From Pseudomonas sp. DTU12.3 (GTDB taxonomy: Bacteria > Pseudomonadota > Gammaproteobacteria > Pseudomonadales > Pseudomonadaceae): a stretch of DNA of 64,000 nt. The notes below the pieces were generated by a model. It was given only the letters and a program-made list of their open reading frames with translations. It searched no databases and was not told where the DNA came from. This document shows positions 12,117-22,146 of the stretch, piece by piece (position 1 is the stretch's first letter; each line of letters begins with the position of its first letter). A program made the position numbers and the translations under genes. The DNA lies in the NCBI RefSeq assembly GCF_004124275.1, contig NZ_CP027218.1, forward strand, positions 5,043,001-5,107,000. The letters are read 5' to 3'.

Positions 12117-13108
12117 GCCGCGGCATTCTCCTGCTGGTCGGCCTGCTCGCGGCAGTGCTGATCCCGGTCGTGCTCGGCGGTGGTGAAACCTGGGCGCGCC
12201 TGCAACGTTTTCCGCTGTCATGGCTGTTGATCATGTTCGCCATGATCCTGCTGTGCTGGGGCATCAATACCCTGCGTTTGCGTTTATTGCTCGGCGATCA
12301 GCGCGACCGGGTCACGCCGCTGCACAGTCTCGGCGTGGTCATGGCGGCGGAATTCGCTTATTGCGCCACACCCGGCGGCAGCGGCGGGCCGCTGACGATC
12401 ATGGCCTTGCTGGCGCGCAATGGCGTGCGTCCGGCGCGCGGCAGCGCAGTATTTGCCATGGATCAGTTGAGCGATTTGCTGTTCTTCCTGTGTGCGCTGA
12501 GCGGTATTTTGATTTACGCACTGTTTCAGCACCTCAGCGATCGACTGGAATGGCTGCTGATGGTCAGCGCGATATCGTTGTTTGGCGGCTTGTTCAGTTG
12601 CGTGCTGATCGCGCGTTATCACCGCGCCTTGATTCGTTTGAGCGGGCGCCTGCTGGCACGGATGAACGTCGAGGCCAGCACCCGGCGGCGCTGGACGCGC
12701 AAGTTGCTGCACTTTCTCGCAGCGTTCACCGATACCTTGAAGCTACCCTGGCAGACCTTGATTAAAGTCTTCGCGTTGACGTGCGTGCACTGGCTGCTGC
12801 GTTACAGCGTGCTGTATCTGGCGTTACGCGGGCTGGGTGCGGACTTGCAGTGGGCGTGGAGTTTCCTCGTGCAGATGCTCTCGCTGGGCGCCGGGCAGTT
12901 CAGCCTGTTGCCGGGCGGTGCGGGAGCGGCAGAGTTGACCTCAGCGGCGCTGTTGGCTCCGATGGTGGGGAAATCCACCGCAGCGGCGGCGATTCTGATT
13001 TGGCGGGTAGTGACGTATTACTTCTATCTGCTGGTGGGTGGCCCGGTGTTTTTGTTGATGCTGGGTCGGCCGTTGTTGCGCAAATTGATGAAGGTGCCGC
13101 AGACGTAA
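12113..13108 (+). CDS. Lysylphosphatidylglycerol synthase TM-region / UPF0104-like membrane protein
   Basis: The 331-residue protein has seven or eight membrane helices and belongs to the YbhN/UPF0104 group, related to the flippase domain of MprF. The conserved C-terminal signature is LLPGGAGAAELTSAALLAP. It lacks the soluble lysyl-transferase domain of full MprF, so transport or flipping of a lipid-linked product is the more likely role. The start overlaps the deacetylase stop (ATGA). With its two partners it would make, edit and translocate one envelope component; this pathway is inference from context. Confidence 0.8.
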   Translation: MSRGILLLVGLLAAVLIPVVLGGGETWARLQRFPLSWLLIMFAMILLCWGINTLRLRLLLGDQRDRVTPLHSLGVVMAAEFAYCATPGGSGGPLTIMALLARNGVRPARGSAVFAMDQLSDLLFFLCALSGILIYALFQHLSDRLEWLLMVSAISLFGGLFSCVLIARYHRALIRLSGRLLARMNVEASTRRRWTRKLLHFLAAFTDTLKLPWQTLIKVFALTCVHWLLRYSVLYLALRGLGADLQWAWSFLVQMLSLGAGQFSLLPGGAGAAELTSAALLAPMVGKSTAAAAILIWRVVTYYFYLLVGGPVFLLMLGRPLLRKLMKVPQT

Positions 13109-13195
13109 AAGATCGCAGCCTGCGGCAGCTCCTACATTAAAACCCGATCCCTGTAGGAGCTGCCGCAGGCTCGGGCCGCGATCGGACGATCTTTT
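13107..13195. repeat. Paired REP palindrome (family B), degenerate right arm
   Basis: The left arm (13107-13135) and right arm (13153-13195) are inverted copies of the GATCGCAGCCTGCGGCAGCT element. The right arm has an insertion (CGGGCCGCGATCGGAC). The left arm overlaps the stop codon of the membrane protein gene (13106-13108), and the right arm touches the stop codon of the small minus-strand gene at 13195. Confidence 0.8.
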
Positions 13196-13371
13196 CAGGC
13201 ATCCACTGTTTCATCATCAGACTCCGGTTTGAGTTGTTCCCACAACTCGGCCGCACCGGGAAACTCGGTGCCATCCTCCGGGCTCATGTCCTCCGGGTCG
13301 TAGCGACTCAAACAGCCCTCGCCCAATGTTGCCGGGGCTTTGGACGTGGCTTTGTCCAGTGGATCACTCAT
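13195..13371 (-). CDS. Small acidic conserved hypothetical protein (58 residues)
   Basis: The frame starts at an ATG at 13371 with a good GAGGAAAAGCTC ribosome-binding region. The product is 58 residues, strongly acidic, soluble and without Cys pairs or membrane segments. It begins MSDPLDKATSKAPATLGEG and contains LSRYDPEDMSPEDGTEFPG. A longer in-frame extension to 13563 lies inside the purU coding region and is not credible. It is on the same strand as purU, about 100 bases downstream, beyond a predicted terminator. I do not recognise a function. Confidence 0.6.
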   Translation of the reverse strand: MSDPLDKATSKAPATLGEGCLSRYDPEDMSPEDGTEFPGAAELWEQLKPESDDETVDA

Positions 13372-13413
13372 GAGCTTTTCCTCGGGGCTTAAATCACAGC
13401 GGCTTAAATGACA

Positions 13414-13445
13414 AAGGGCCTGGACGATTGAACGCCCAGACCCTT
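13414..13445 (-). terminator. Probable terminator downstream of purU
   Basis: An imperfect stem pairs AAGGGCCTGGACG with CGCCCAGACCCTT (11 of 13 positions) 27 bases after the purU stop. The T run is stronger on the plus side (CGTTTTT) than on the minus side, so the direction is not certain. Confidence 0.5.
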
Positions 13446-13471
13446 CGTTTTTCAAGCCTGTGTGGGTTCGA

Positions 13472-14320
13472 TCAGAACACCACGGTCTTGTTGCCATGCA
13501 CCAGCACGCGATCTTCGAGGTGATAACGCAGACCGCGCGCCAACACCATCTTCTCGACGTCACGGCCGAAACGCACCATGTCTTCGATGCTGTCGCTGTG
13601 GCTGACGCGCACCACGTCCTGCTCGATGATCGGGCCGGCGTCCAGCTCTTCGGTCACGTAGTGGCAGGTCGCACCGATCAGTTTCACGCCACGCAGGGAA
13701 GCCTGGTGGTACGGCTTGGCGCCCACGAACGACGGCAGGAAGCTGTGGTGAATGTTGATGACCTTGTGCGCGTATTCGCGGCACATGTCCGGCGGCAGGA
13801 TTTGCATGTAGCGCGCCAGCACTACCACTTCGGCGTCGTGCTGTTTGACCAGGCGCGACACTTCGTCGAAGGCCGGTTGCTTGTCCTGCGGATTGACCGG
13901 GACATGGTAATAAGGAATGCCGTGCCACTCGACCATGCTGCGCAGATCGTCATGGTTGGAAATAACACAGGAGATGTCGCAGTCCAGTTCGTCGCTGTGC
14001 CAGCGGTGCAGCAAGTCGGCCAGGCAGTGGGATTCGCGGCTGGCCATCAGCACCACGCGCTTTTTCTGCTCGGTATCGGTAATACGCCAGTCCATCGAGA
14101 ACTCTTCGGCGATTGGCGCAAACTTCTCGCGCAATACTTCAATACCGAATGGCAGCGAATCGGCACGAATCTCGTGACGCATGAAGAACCAGCCGACCTG
14201 ATTATCCGAGTGGTGGCTCGCTTCGGTGATCCAGCCATTGTGGGCTGCCAGAAAATTACTGACTTTGGCAACGATGCCAACGCGGTCCGGGCAAGATATC
14301 ACCAGCCGAAAAGTGCGCAT
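13472..14320 (-). CDS. purU: Formyltetrahydrofolate deformylase PurU
   Basis: The 282-residue enzyme hydrolyses 10-formyl-tetrahydrofolate to formate and tetrahydrofolate, balancing one-carbon pools. The N-terminal ACT domain begins RLVISCPDRVGIVAKVSNFL. The catalytic formyltransferase-type domain shows VINIHHSFLPSFVGAKPYHQA split around the HHSFLPS motif, with GATCHYVTEELDAGPII supplying the conserved Asp. The Asn/His/Asp triad of the family is present. It is divergent from mvaT, an arrangement also known in P. aeruginosa. Confidence 0.95.
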   Translation of the reverse strand: MRTFRLVISCPDRVGIVAKVSNFLAAHNGWITEASHHSDNQVGWFFMRHEIRADSLPFGIEVLREKFAPIAEEFSMDWRITDTEQKKRVVLMASRESHCLADLLHRWHSDELDCDISCVISNHDDLRSMVEWHGIPYYHVPVNPQDKQPAFDEVSRLVKQHDAEVVVLARYMQILPPDMCREYAHKVINIHHSFLPSFVGAKPYHQASLRGVKLIGATCHYVTEELDAGPIIEQDVVRVSHSDSIEDMVRFGRDVEKMVLARGLRYHLEDRVLVHGNKTVVF

Positions 14321-14656
14321 GAGGGGAAACTCCAGAACTTCGCAAAGGCCGCCATTCTAGCGACTGCGCAGGAAAACTGCAGTATTGATCAGCGCTGGCG
14401 TGGGCGCCGCCACGGCGTAAGGCGTTTTCACAGGGACAGTCGCCGGCATGATGGCGTGCTAATGGCGCTGCTTGATCAGACAAGTGTGAATATCTGTGAT
14501 GACTGCATCACACTATTTAACTGAATATTCAATTTGCCGCTAATTCCCCGTAACTAATTCAAATAAAAACTCCGGTTAAATGTTTACTTGATGAAACAGC
14601 CTGACTATTATTGCGCCACTGTCCCTGCCATTCAGCACTCTACTAAGGTAGTAATC
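14321..14656. other. AT-rich intergenic region upstream of mvaT and purU
   Basis: This gap of 336 bases separates the divergent starts of purU and mvaT. The half next to mvaT (about 14480-14656) is markedly AT-rich compared with the flanking genes. That would suit autoregulation by MvaT, which binds AT-rich DNA. No other gene was seen here; an in-frame extension of mvaT to 14588 lacks family support. Confidence 0.4.
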
Positions 14657-15034
14657 ATGTCCTTGATCAACGAATACCGCGCCACCGAAGAAGCTATCAA
14701 AGAGCTGCAAGCCCGTTTGAAGAACCTGTCGCAAGACGACAAACTGCAAGCCGAGCTGGAATTCGAAGGCAAACTGCGCACCCTGATGGGCGAATACTCC
14801 AAGTCCCTGCGTGACATCATTGCCCTGCTGGATCCGGATGCAAAATCCAAAGCTCCACGTGGCGGCGCAGTAAAAACTACCGGCACCAAGCGTGCTCGCA
14901 AAGTTAAACAATACAAAAACCCGCACAACGGCGAAGTCATCGAAACCAAAGGTGGCAACCACAAAACTCTGAAAGAGTGGAAAGCCAAGTGGGGCGGTGA
15001 CGTGGTTGAAGGCTGGGCTACCCTGCTGGGCTAA
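14657..15034 (+). CDS. mvaT: H-NS-like nucleoid silencer MvaT
   Basis: The 125-residue protein starts at 14657 (MSLINEYRATEEAIKELQA). The N-terminal coiled coil (about 1-60) would make dimers and filaments. The C-terminal DNA-binding part has KRARKVKQYKNPHNGEVIE and GGNHKTLKEWKAKWG, the AT-pincer-type region of the MvaT/MvaU family. It silences AT-rich and horizontally gained DNA, so it may bear on the Tc locus further along. The flanking purU and sbcB genes match the known mvaT neighbourhood. Confidence 0.96.
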   Translation: MSLINEYRATEEAIKELQARLKNLSQDDKLQAELEFEGKLRTLMGEYSKSLRDIIALLDPDAKSKAPRGGAVKTTGTKRARKVKQYKNPHNGEVIETKGGNHKTLKEWKAKWGGDVVEGWATLLG

Positions 15035-15071
15035 GCCGCAACGCCTTCGCAGAGCGATCTGCGATAAAAAC

Positions 15072-15100
15072 AAACGCCAGCTTGCGCTGGCGTTTTTTTA
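15072..15100 (+). terminator. Bidirectional rho-independent terminator between mvaT and sbcB
   Basis: A perfect stem AAACGCCAGC / GCTGGCGTTT with a TTGC loop is followed by a T run on the plus side. An A-rich stretch precedes it (AAAAACAAA), so the minus transcript of sbcB would also end here. Confidence 0.9.
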
Positions 15101-15133
15101 TGCCCGCCATTTGTGCGGCGGACATGTTCGATT

Positions 15134-16564
15134 TCAAAGATTCAAACGTTTGCGTAATGCCTCGACATAATTCTGCCATTCACCGAGTACCTGGTTTTGC
15201 ATCGGCGTAGCATTTGGCAGCCATTGCTCCAGCGCCTGCGCAAAAGAATCGAGGGTATTCGGCGCGCCCATTTCGGCTTGCGACAAACGCTGCTGGCAAA
15301 ATATTCTCCAGCGTTCCTGCTCTGCAAAATTCAAGGTATCGGGAAAGTTGCGTGCTCGATATCGAAAGAGCAACTCAGGCAAACGTTCATCATCGAAAGG
15401 CCATTGCTCTTGCGCTAATTGCGCAGGGTCTGCGGTTCTCACTTGCTCACATAGACGTCGATCGCGGTCACCGATAAATCCGTCGTACAACTGTTGTTCC
15501 GGATCCTCGCTCGGGGTGAAGTCTTCGCTGGCATAAATCGTCGCAACTTTATCTTTCCAGACTAGTTGTGCGTCAGTTAGCCGCAGTGCCCGTTCCTGAT
15601 AAAGCGCCATGTCCAGGCCCAGGCGTTGCTGATCTGCCGGACGCAACACCGCCAGCGGTGCCACCACCGGGCAACGGTTGACGTGAATCAACTTCAGCGG
15701 CACCGGCAACTCACCTTCCAGCAAGTCATCGCGGCGGGTGTACAGGCGCTGGCGCAGGGTTTGTGCGTCGAGGTCGAGCAAACCCTGCGGGTCGAGGTGC
15801 AGGTCGCAGACGATCAAGGCGTTACGGTTTTTCGGGTGCCAGGCCAGTGGTAGCACCACTCCGATGTAATTGCGCGCCGCTGAAAAACGCCCGGAAACAT
15901 GCACCATCGGCTGCAAAAGACGAATCTGGTCCATGACTTTCTGCTTGCTGCGCAACTGGAACAGCCAGTCATATAACTTGGGTTGTTTCTCGCGGATCAG
16001 CCGCGCCAGTGCGATGGTTGCGCGTACGTCCGACAACGCTTCGTGGGCATGGCCATGGTCAATATTGTTGGCGGCGGTCAGGCGTTCGAGCTTGAGGGTG
16101 ACGCGGCCTTCGTCATCGGTCGGCCAGACCAGCCCGTCGGGGCGCAGTGCGTAGGCGGCGCGCACCACATCGATCAAATCCCAGCGGCTGTTACCGCCTT
16201 GCCACTCGCGAGCGTAGGGATCGAAGAAATTGCGATACAGGCTGTAGCGGGTCATCTCGTCGTCGAAACGCAAGGTGTTGTAACCGGCGCCGCAGGTACC
16301 GGGCGCCGCCAGTTGCGCATGCACCCGGGTCATGAAATCGGCCTCGCTCAAACCCTTGTCGGCGAGCTGGCTCGGGGTGATGCCGGTAATCGCGCACGCC
16401 GCCGGATGCGGCAGGATGTCTTCGCTGGGCTGGCAATAGAGATTGACCGGCGCGTCGATTTCGTTGAGGTCGTGGTCGGTGCGAATCCCGGCGACCTGCA
16501 ACGGGCGGTCGCTACGGGGATTGATGCCAGTGGTTTCGTAGTCGTACCAGAAGATGGAAGTCAC
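15134..16564 (-). CDS. sbcB: Exodeoxyribonuclease I SbcB
   Basis: The 476-residue enzyme degrades single-stranded DNA in the 3'-5' direction and acts in recombination and mismatch repair. The DEDD-family exonuclease domain opens with FWYDYETTGINPRSDRP (first Asp and Glu), continues with YNTLRFDDEMTRYSLYRNF (third motif), and ends with HGHAHEALSDVRATIALARL (His and Asp). The SH3-like and C-terminal helical domains of ExoI follow, giving normal length. It is convergent with mvaT across a shared terminator. Confidence 0.95.
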   Translation of the reverse strand: MTSIFWYDYETTGINPRSDRPLQVAGIRTDHDLNEIDAPVNLYCQPSEDILPHPAACAITGITPSQLADKGLSEADFMTRVHAQLAAPGTCGAGYNTLRFDDEMTRYSLYRNFFDPYAREWQGGNSRWDLIDVVRAAYALRPDGLVWPTDDEGRVTLKLERLTAANNIDHGHAHEALSDVRATIALARLIREKQPKLYDWLFQLRSKQKVMDQIRLLQPMVHVSGRFSAARNYIGVVLPLAWHPKNRNALIVCDLHLDPQGLLDLDAQTLRQRLYTRRDDLLEGELPVPLKLIHVNRCPVVAPLAVLRPADQQRLGLDMALYQERALRLTDAQLVWKDKVATIYASEDFTPSEDPEQQLYDGFIGDRDRRLCEQVRTADPAQLAQEQWPFDDERLPELLFRYRARNFPDTLNFAEQERWRIFCQQRLSQAEMGAPNTLDSFAQALEQWLPNATPMQNQVLGEWQNYVEALRKRLNL

Positions 16565-16745
16565 GGGCGGTTCCTGAACTGAAGATCGGCGAAGTCTAGG
16601 CGTTCAACCGCGGTCGCGGCCAGCCTCGCGTCATTCAAGCACCTTGTGCCACACGATGTGCAATACATAGTTATGTCGTTTTCCCCCGAGAGGCTGCTAG
16701 CATCGGAGGCACTTGCACCCCGAACAGGCGAACATCAGGTAGCCC

Positions 16746-17471
16746 ATGCTCGAGACCACAGCACCGCCAAGGAAAGCACCGCTGACCCCGCCGCTCGATA
16801 CGCGGCACCAGGTCGAAACGCCGGAAGGCATCGACCTGCCATTGCGTCCGGCCGGGCTGATGGTGCGTGCGCTGGCTTTCACGATCGACCTGGGCCTGCG
16901 CGGGGTGATCCTCGGCGTGTTGTTCATTGCTCTCGCCTTTCTTGGCAAACTCGGCATGGGCCTCGGCTCGCTGCTGCTGTTTGCCGTGAGCTGGTGGTAC
17001 ATGGTGCTGTTCGAAGTGCTGCGCCAGGGACGCTCGCCGGGCAAACAGTGGATGGGCTTGCGGGTGGTCCACGATGACGGCACAGCGGTCGGCTGGTCAG
17101 CCTCGCTGCTGCGCAACCTCCTGCGATTCGTCGACTTGCTGCCCTTCGGCTATTTCTTCGGCGCCATCAGTTGCCTGCAACACCCGACGTTCAAACGCCT
17201 CGGCGACATCGCTGCCGGCACCCTGGTGGTTTACACCGAACGCCCCCTCAAGCGTCCGCAGTTGCCCGTCGCCGAACCTCGGCGCGCACCGGTCCCGCTG
17301 ACCCTCAGCGAACAACGCGCGGTGCTCGGTTTTGCCGAGCGTCAGGGCGAGTTGTCGCCAGCACGGGTCAATGAGCTGGCGGCACTGCTCGCCCAGCCTC
17401 TACATATCTCCGCGCCGATAGCGGTCACGGAACTCAACGGTATCGCACGCGGATTGTTGGGCCCGACATGA
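16746..17471 (+). CDS. RDD family membrane protein
   Basis: The 241-residue protein has two or three membrane helices of the RDD fold. The first helix region starts LPLRPAGLMVRALAFTIDLG, with the conserved Arg and Asp, and later shows GRSPGKQWMGLRVV and FKRLGDIAAGTLVVY. RDD proteins are small membrane proteins, some with ion transport activity. It is the first gene of a six-gene chain in which neighbouring frames overlap, which points to one membrane-associated assembly or stress system. Its specific role is unknown. Confidence 0.85.
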   Translation: MLETTAPPRKAPLTPPLDTRHQVETPEGIDLPLRPAGLMVRALAFTIDLGLRGVILGVLFIALAFLGKLGMGLGSLLLFAVSWWYMVLFEVLRQGRSPGKQWMGLRVVHDDGTAVGWSASLLRNLLRFVDLLPFGYFFGAISCLQHPTFKRLGDIAAGTLVVYTERPLKRPQLPVAEPRRAPVPLTLSEQRAVLGFAERQGELSPARVNELAALLAQPLHISAPIAVTELNGIARGLLGPT

Positions 17472-18445
17472 AACAGAGCCTTTTCGAAAGTCGTCACAAG
17501 GCCGAATGGGAGCGTTTTGCGCTGGCACTCGAACGCCTTGAGCGTGGCAAGCAAACCTCGCAGGTCAGCGGTTTCCCCAAGGCGTATCGCCGGCTGTGCC
17601 AGCACCTGGCGCTGGCGCAGGAGCGTGGCTACAGCAGTTTTCTGATCGACTCGTTGCAACAACAGGCGCTGCGCGGGCATCAGCAACTTTATCGCCATCG
17701 CAGTCGACTCGGCGCCAATCTGCTCAGTTTTGTCCTCGCGGACTTCCCGCGACTGGTGCGCGCCGAATGGCCCTTCGTACTGATTGCCGGCCTGTTGTTT
17801 TTCGGCAGCCTGATAGGTGTCGGCGTGCTGGTTTATGCATTTCCCGAACTGGTCTACAACCTGATTCCCGCCGATCAGGTGCGCGAGATGCAAGGCATGT
17901 ACGACCCTGTCGCCGGGCACCTCGGGCGCACCGTCGAACGGGCGGCCAGCGAAGACTGGGTGATGTTCGGTTACTACGTGATGCACAACATCGGCATTGC
18001 TTTTCAGACCTTCGCCAGCGGATTGCTCGCCGGTGTCGGCAGTGCGTTCTTTCTGTTCTACAACGGTCTGGTGATCGGAGCCGTGGCCGGTCACTTGAGC
18101 GAAATCGGTTTCGGCCAGACCTTCTGGCCGTTTGTGATCGGCCATGGTGCCTTTGAACTCAGCGCCATTGCCCTGGCCGGCGCCGCTGGCTTGAAACTGG
18201 GTTGGGCACTGATTGCACCAGGGCGTCTGACGCGCGGCGAAGCGTTGCGCCTGGCCGCGCGCAAGAGCGTGTTGCTGATCTGCGGGGTCATGCTGTTCCT
18301 GCTGATCGCGGCGTTCATCGAGGCCTATTGGTCGTCGAAAACCGCTGTCACGCCGCTGACCAAATATGCCGTTGGCGCAGCGCTATGGGCGTTGGTGGCG
18401 ATGTACCTGCTGTTCGCCGGAAGGACCCGCCATGCGCCTGAGTGA
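17468..18445 (+). CDS. Stage II sporulation protein M-like membrane protein (DUF95)
   Basis: The 325-residue protein has a soluble N-terminal helical part (about 1-85) and five or so membrane helices. The SpoIIM/DUF95 signature is seen around GYYVMHNIGIAFQTFASGLL and VGSAFFLFYNGLVIGAVAGHL, followed by IGHGAFELSAIALAGAAG. Despite the name, Gram-negative members have no link to sporulation. The start overlaps the RDD stop (ATGA). Constant co-occurrence with MoxR and DUF58 genes suggests that it is part of the same complex. Confidence 0.85.
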   Translation: MKQSLFESRHKAEWERFALALERLERGKQTSQVSGFPKAYRRLCQHLALAQERGYSSFLIDSLQQQALRGHQQLYRHRSRLGANLLSFVLADFPRLVRAEWPFVLIAGLLFFGSLIGVGVLVYAFPELVYNLIPADQVREMQGMYDPVAGHLGRTVERAASEDWVMFGYYVMHNIGIAFQTFASGLLAGVGSAFFLFYNGLVIGAVAGHLSEIGFGQTFWPFVIGHGAFELSAIALAGAAGLKLGWALIAPGRLTRGEALRLAARKSVLLICGVMLFLLIAAFIEAYWSSKTAVTPLTKYAVGAALWALVAMYLLFAGRTRHAPE

Positions 18446-19988
18446 CGCCACTGTGGTGATCCGCCCGCGCACCACCTGGGAAGCCATGGATCTCGGCGTG
18501 CTCATGAGCCAGCGCCATCGACGCCTGCTGATGACCAGTTGGGCGATTGTCACCCTGCCGCTGTTTGTCCTGCTCAGTCTGCTGCTGTGGGACTCGCCGT
18601 CGCTGGCGATCTTCATTTTCTGGTGGCTGAAACCTGCTTATGAACGCCTGCCGCTGTACATCCTGTCGAAAGCCCTGTTCGGCGAAACGCCCACACTCAA
18701 ACAAGCCCTGCGCGAATGGCCGCGCCTGCTCAAGCCGCAACTGCTGGCCAGCCTGACCTGGCGACGGCTGAGTTTCAGCCGCAGCTTTCTGCTGCCGGTG
18801 ATGCAGCTCGAGGGCCTCGACGGCACTGCTCGTCAACAACGCCTGCAAGTGTTGTTGCAACGCAATGCGGGGGCCGCGCAATGGCTGACCATCATCGGCG
18901 TGCACCTGGAAACCGCGCTGTGGATCGGTTTGATGGTGCTGTTCTACATGCTGCTGCCCCAGCAGATCGAAACCGACTGGGACTGGCAGACGCTGGTCCT
19001 CTCCGCCGATCATCACTGGCGTTGGCTGGAACATCTGACCAACGCTTTTTACGCGCTGATCCTCGTGGTCTGGGAACCGGTCTACGTCGCCTGCGGCTTC
19101 AGCCTTTACCTCAACCGCCGCACGCAACTGGAAGCCTGGGACATTGAACTGGTGTTCCGCCGCTTGCGCCAACGCCTGAACAACGGCGTACTCGGTGTGC
19201 TGTTGGCGATCTGTCTGGTGCTGCCGAATCTGCAACCGGCATGGGCCGCTGAAAACGCCAACGCTGACGATGCCCCGAGCGCTCCACGCCTGCTCAATCA
19301 GCCAGTGACCAGCCAGGCCGCGCACGACAGCATCAAGGCCCTGCTGGAACAGGCACCGTTCAAGAACAAGCAATCCGTCACCCGCTACCGGTTTGGCGAT
19401 GACCCGGCCGCACCGGCCACGGAGAACAAACCCGGTGAAGCTCCACAGTGGCTGAAAACCTTGCTGGGCTGGCTCGAGGGTCAGCATTTCAACGTTCTCG
19501 CCAAGGTCATTGAAGTGCTGCTGTGGGCCACGCTGATCGCCGCATTCGGCTGGCTGATCTGGCGCTATCGCGAGTTTCTGCGCACCTTCGTCAGTCGCCG
19601 GCCGAGTCTGCCAACACGCATCAAGCGAGCGCAGCCCCAACAAGCGTTTGGCCTGGACCTGAACCGAGAAACCCTGCCTGATGACATCGCCGGCAGCGCC
19701 GAACAACTCTGGCTGAGCGATCCGCGAGCAGCGTTGGGTCTGCTCTATCGAGGCTTGCTCAGCCATCTGCTGCATGACTATGCCCTGACGCTAAAACCCG
19801 CCGACACGGAAAACCAGGTACTGGCGCGTATCGAACAAATGCAACGTCCAGAATTGCTGCTGTACAGCCGCAGCCTGACCCGGCACTGGCAAAACATGGC
19901 TTACGGGAATCGAATTCCGCCGGTACAGCTGCAACAAGAGCTGTGCAGCGGCTGGCGCGTGCTGTTCGACCGGGAATTGGCCCGTTGA
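18432..19988 (+). CDS. DUF4129 domain membrane protein
   Basis: The ATG at 18432 overlaps the previous gene by 14 bases; the product has 518 residues. There are several N-terminal membrane helices, a periplasm-sized loop in the middle (about 265-350), another helix (about 355-375) and a cytoplasmic C-terminal DUF4129 region with LWLSDPRAALGLLYRGLLSHL. Such proteins accompany MoxR/DUF58 genes, and some carry transglutaminase domains; none was seen here. Function unknown. Confidence 0.82.
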   Translation: MRLSDATVVIRPRTTWEAMDLGVLMSQRHRRLLMTSWAIVTLPLFVLLSLLLWDSPSLAIFIFWWLKPAYERLPLYILSKALFGETPTLKQALREWPRLLKPQLLASLTWRRLSFSRSFLLPVMQLEGLDGTARQQRLQVLLQRNAGAAQWLTIIGVHLETALWIGLMVLFYMLLPQQIETDWDWQTLVLSADHHWRWLEHLTNAFYALILVVWEPVYVACGFSLYLNRRTQLEAWDIELVFRRLRQRLNNGVLGVLLAICLVLPNLQPAWAAENANADDAPSAPRLLNQPVTSQAAHDSIKALLEQAPFKNKQSVTRYRFGDDPAAPATENKPGEAPQWLKTLLGWLEGQHFNVLAKVIEVLLWATLIAAFGWLIWRYREFLRTFVSRRPSLPTRIKRAQPQQAFGLDLNRETLPDDIAGSAEQLWLSDPRAALGLLYRGLLSHLLHDYALTLKPADTENQVLARIEQMQRPELLLYSRSLTRHWQNMAYGNRIPPVQLQQELCSGWRVLFDRELAR

Positions 19989-21144
19989 ACCGGCGCACGC
20001 TGTGGCTGGTTGGCGCCTTGATTGTCGTGCTGCTGGGCACGTTGAGCGTCTATCTGTTCCTCAAGGCGCGGCCTTATCAGGAAGTCGTCGATCACGGCCC
20101 TTCGCCAGCCGCGCAGGCCAATCCTTATCTGGCGGCAGAAATGTTCCTGCGTGAGCGCGGCCTCAACGTCAGCCATGCCGAGAGCCAGTCGGTGCTCGCC
20201 GATATCGATCCGCGCGGGCATACGCTGTTGCTGTTCGGGGAGCGTTCGAAGATGCCACCGCGCCAGATCGATCAAGTCCTCAACTGGACCCGCGCGGGTG
20301 GCCGACTGGTGTTCGTCGCCGAATCGCTGTGGGATGAACGCAGCAAACAGAGCAACGACTTGCTGCTTGATCGCGTGCAGTTGCATCAGTCCCTGAGCAA
20401 GGACTTGAAGGATCCACCCGAAGATCAGGAACAAGACCGCTATCCGCAACTGACCAAGCTGTATCTGGAGGACGAAGACGCACCGGCCTACGCCGGTTTC
20501 GATACTGACTTTCACCTCGAAGACCCGAACAATATCGCGCAGGCCTGGGCCAATAGCGCCAAGGCCACGCACATGATGCAACTGACCTATGGCCTCGGCA
20601 CCGTCACCGTGGTCACCGATGCCGACCTGTGGAAAACCCCGTCGATTGGCGAATACGACAACGCCTGGCTGCTCTGGTATCTGAGCGCCGAGACTGACGT
20701 CACCCTGATCTACAACACTGAACACGAGGGTCTGTTGTCGCTGCTCTGGCGTTATTTCCCGCAGGCCATCGTCGCCCTGCTGGCGCTGATCGGCCTGTGG
20801 CTCTGGCACGTTGCTGTCCGCCACGGGCCTGTTCAGGCACCAGCGCCGACGGGCCGTCGCCAGTTGCAGGAACACCTGCGCGCCAGTGCCGATTTCATCC
20901 TGCGTCACAACGGCCAGCACACGCTGTTGCAAGCCTTGCAACAGGATGTACTGCGCCGCGCGCGACGCCGGCATCCCGGCTTCGACCAATTGAACGTTGC
21001 CGAACAATGGCTGGCGCTGTCGCGCCTGACCCGGCAACCGACCCGCGCCATCAGCCAGGCGCTGAGCCCGCCGCCGAAACAGCGCATGTCCGCCGCTGAC
21101 TTCAGCCGTCAGGTCGCCCGCCTGCAAACCTTGAGGAACACGCT

Positions 21145-21148
<4 letters not shown>
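19985..21148 (+). CDS. DUF4350 domain membrane protein
   Basis: The most likely start is the TTG at 19985, which overlaps the DUF4129 stop (TTGA) and gives 387 residues beginning with an N-terminal membrane anchor (LWLVGALIVVLLGTLSVYLF). A DUF4350-type GATase1-like domain follows (NPYLAAEMFLRERGLNVSH; DPRGHTLLLFGERSKMP). A second helix lies near residue 258 (IVALLALIGLWLWHVAV), with a cytoplasmic tail. The unusual start codon may keep its level low relative to its neighbours. The function is unknown; it is fixed in this operon type. Confidence 0.78.

Positions 21149-22142
<994 letters not shown>

Positions 22143-22146
<4 letters not shown>

Noticed and set aside
17468..18445. Sporulation function for the SpoIIM-like gene
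   Set aside because: The family name comes from Bacillus; the Gram-negative context with MoxR/DUF58 gives no support for sporulation.
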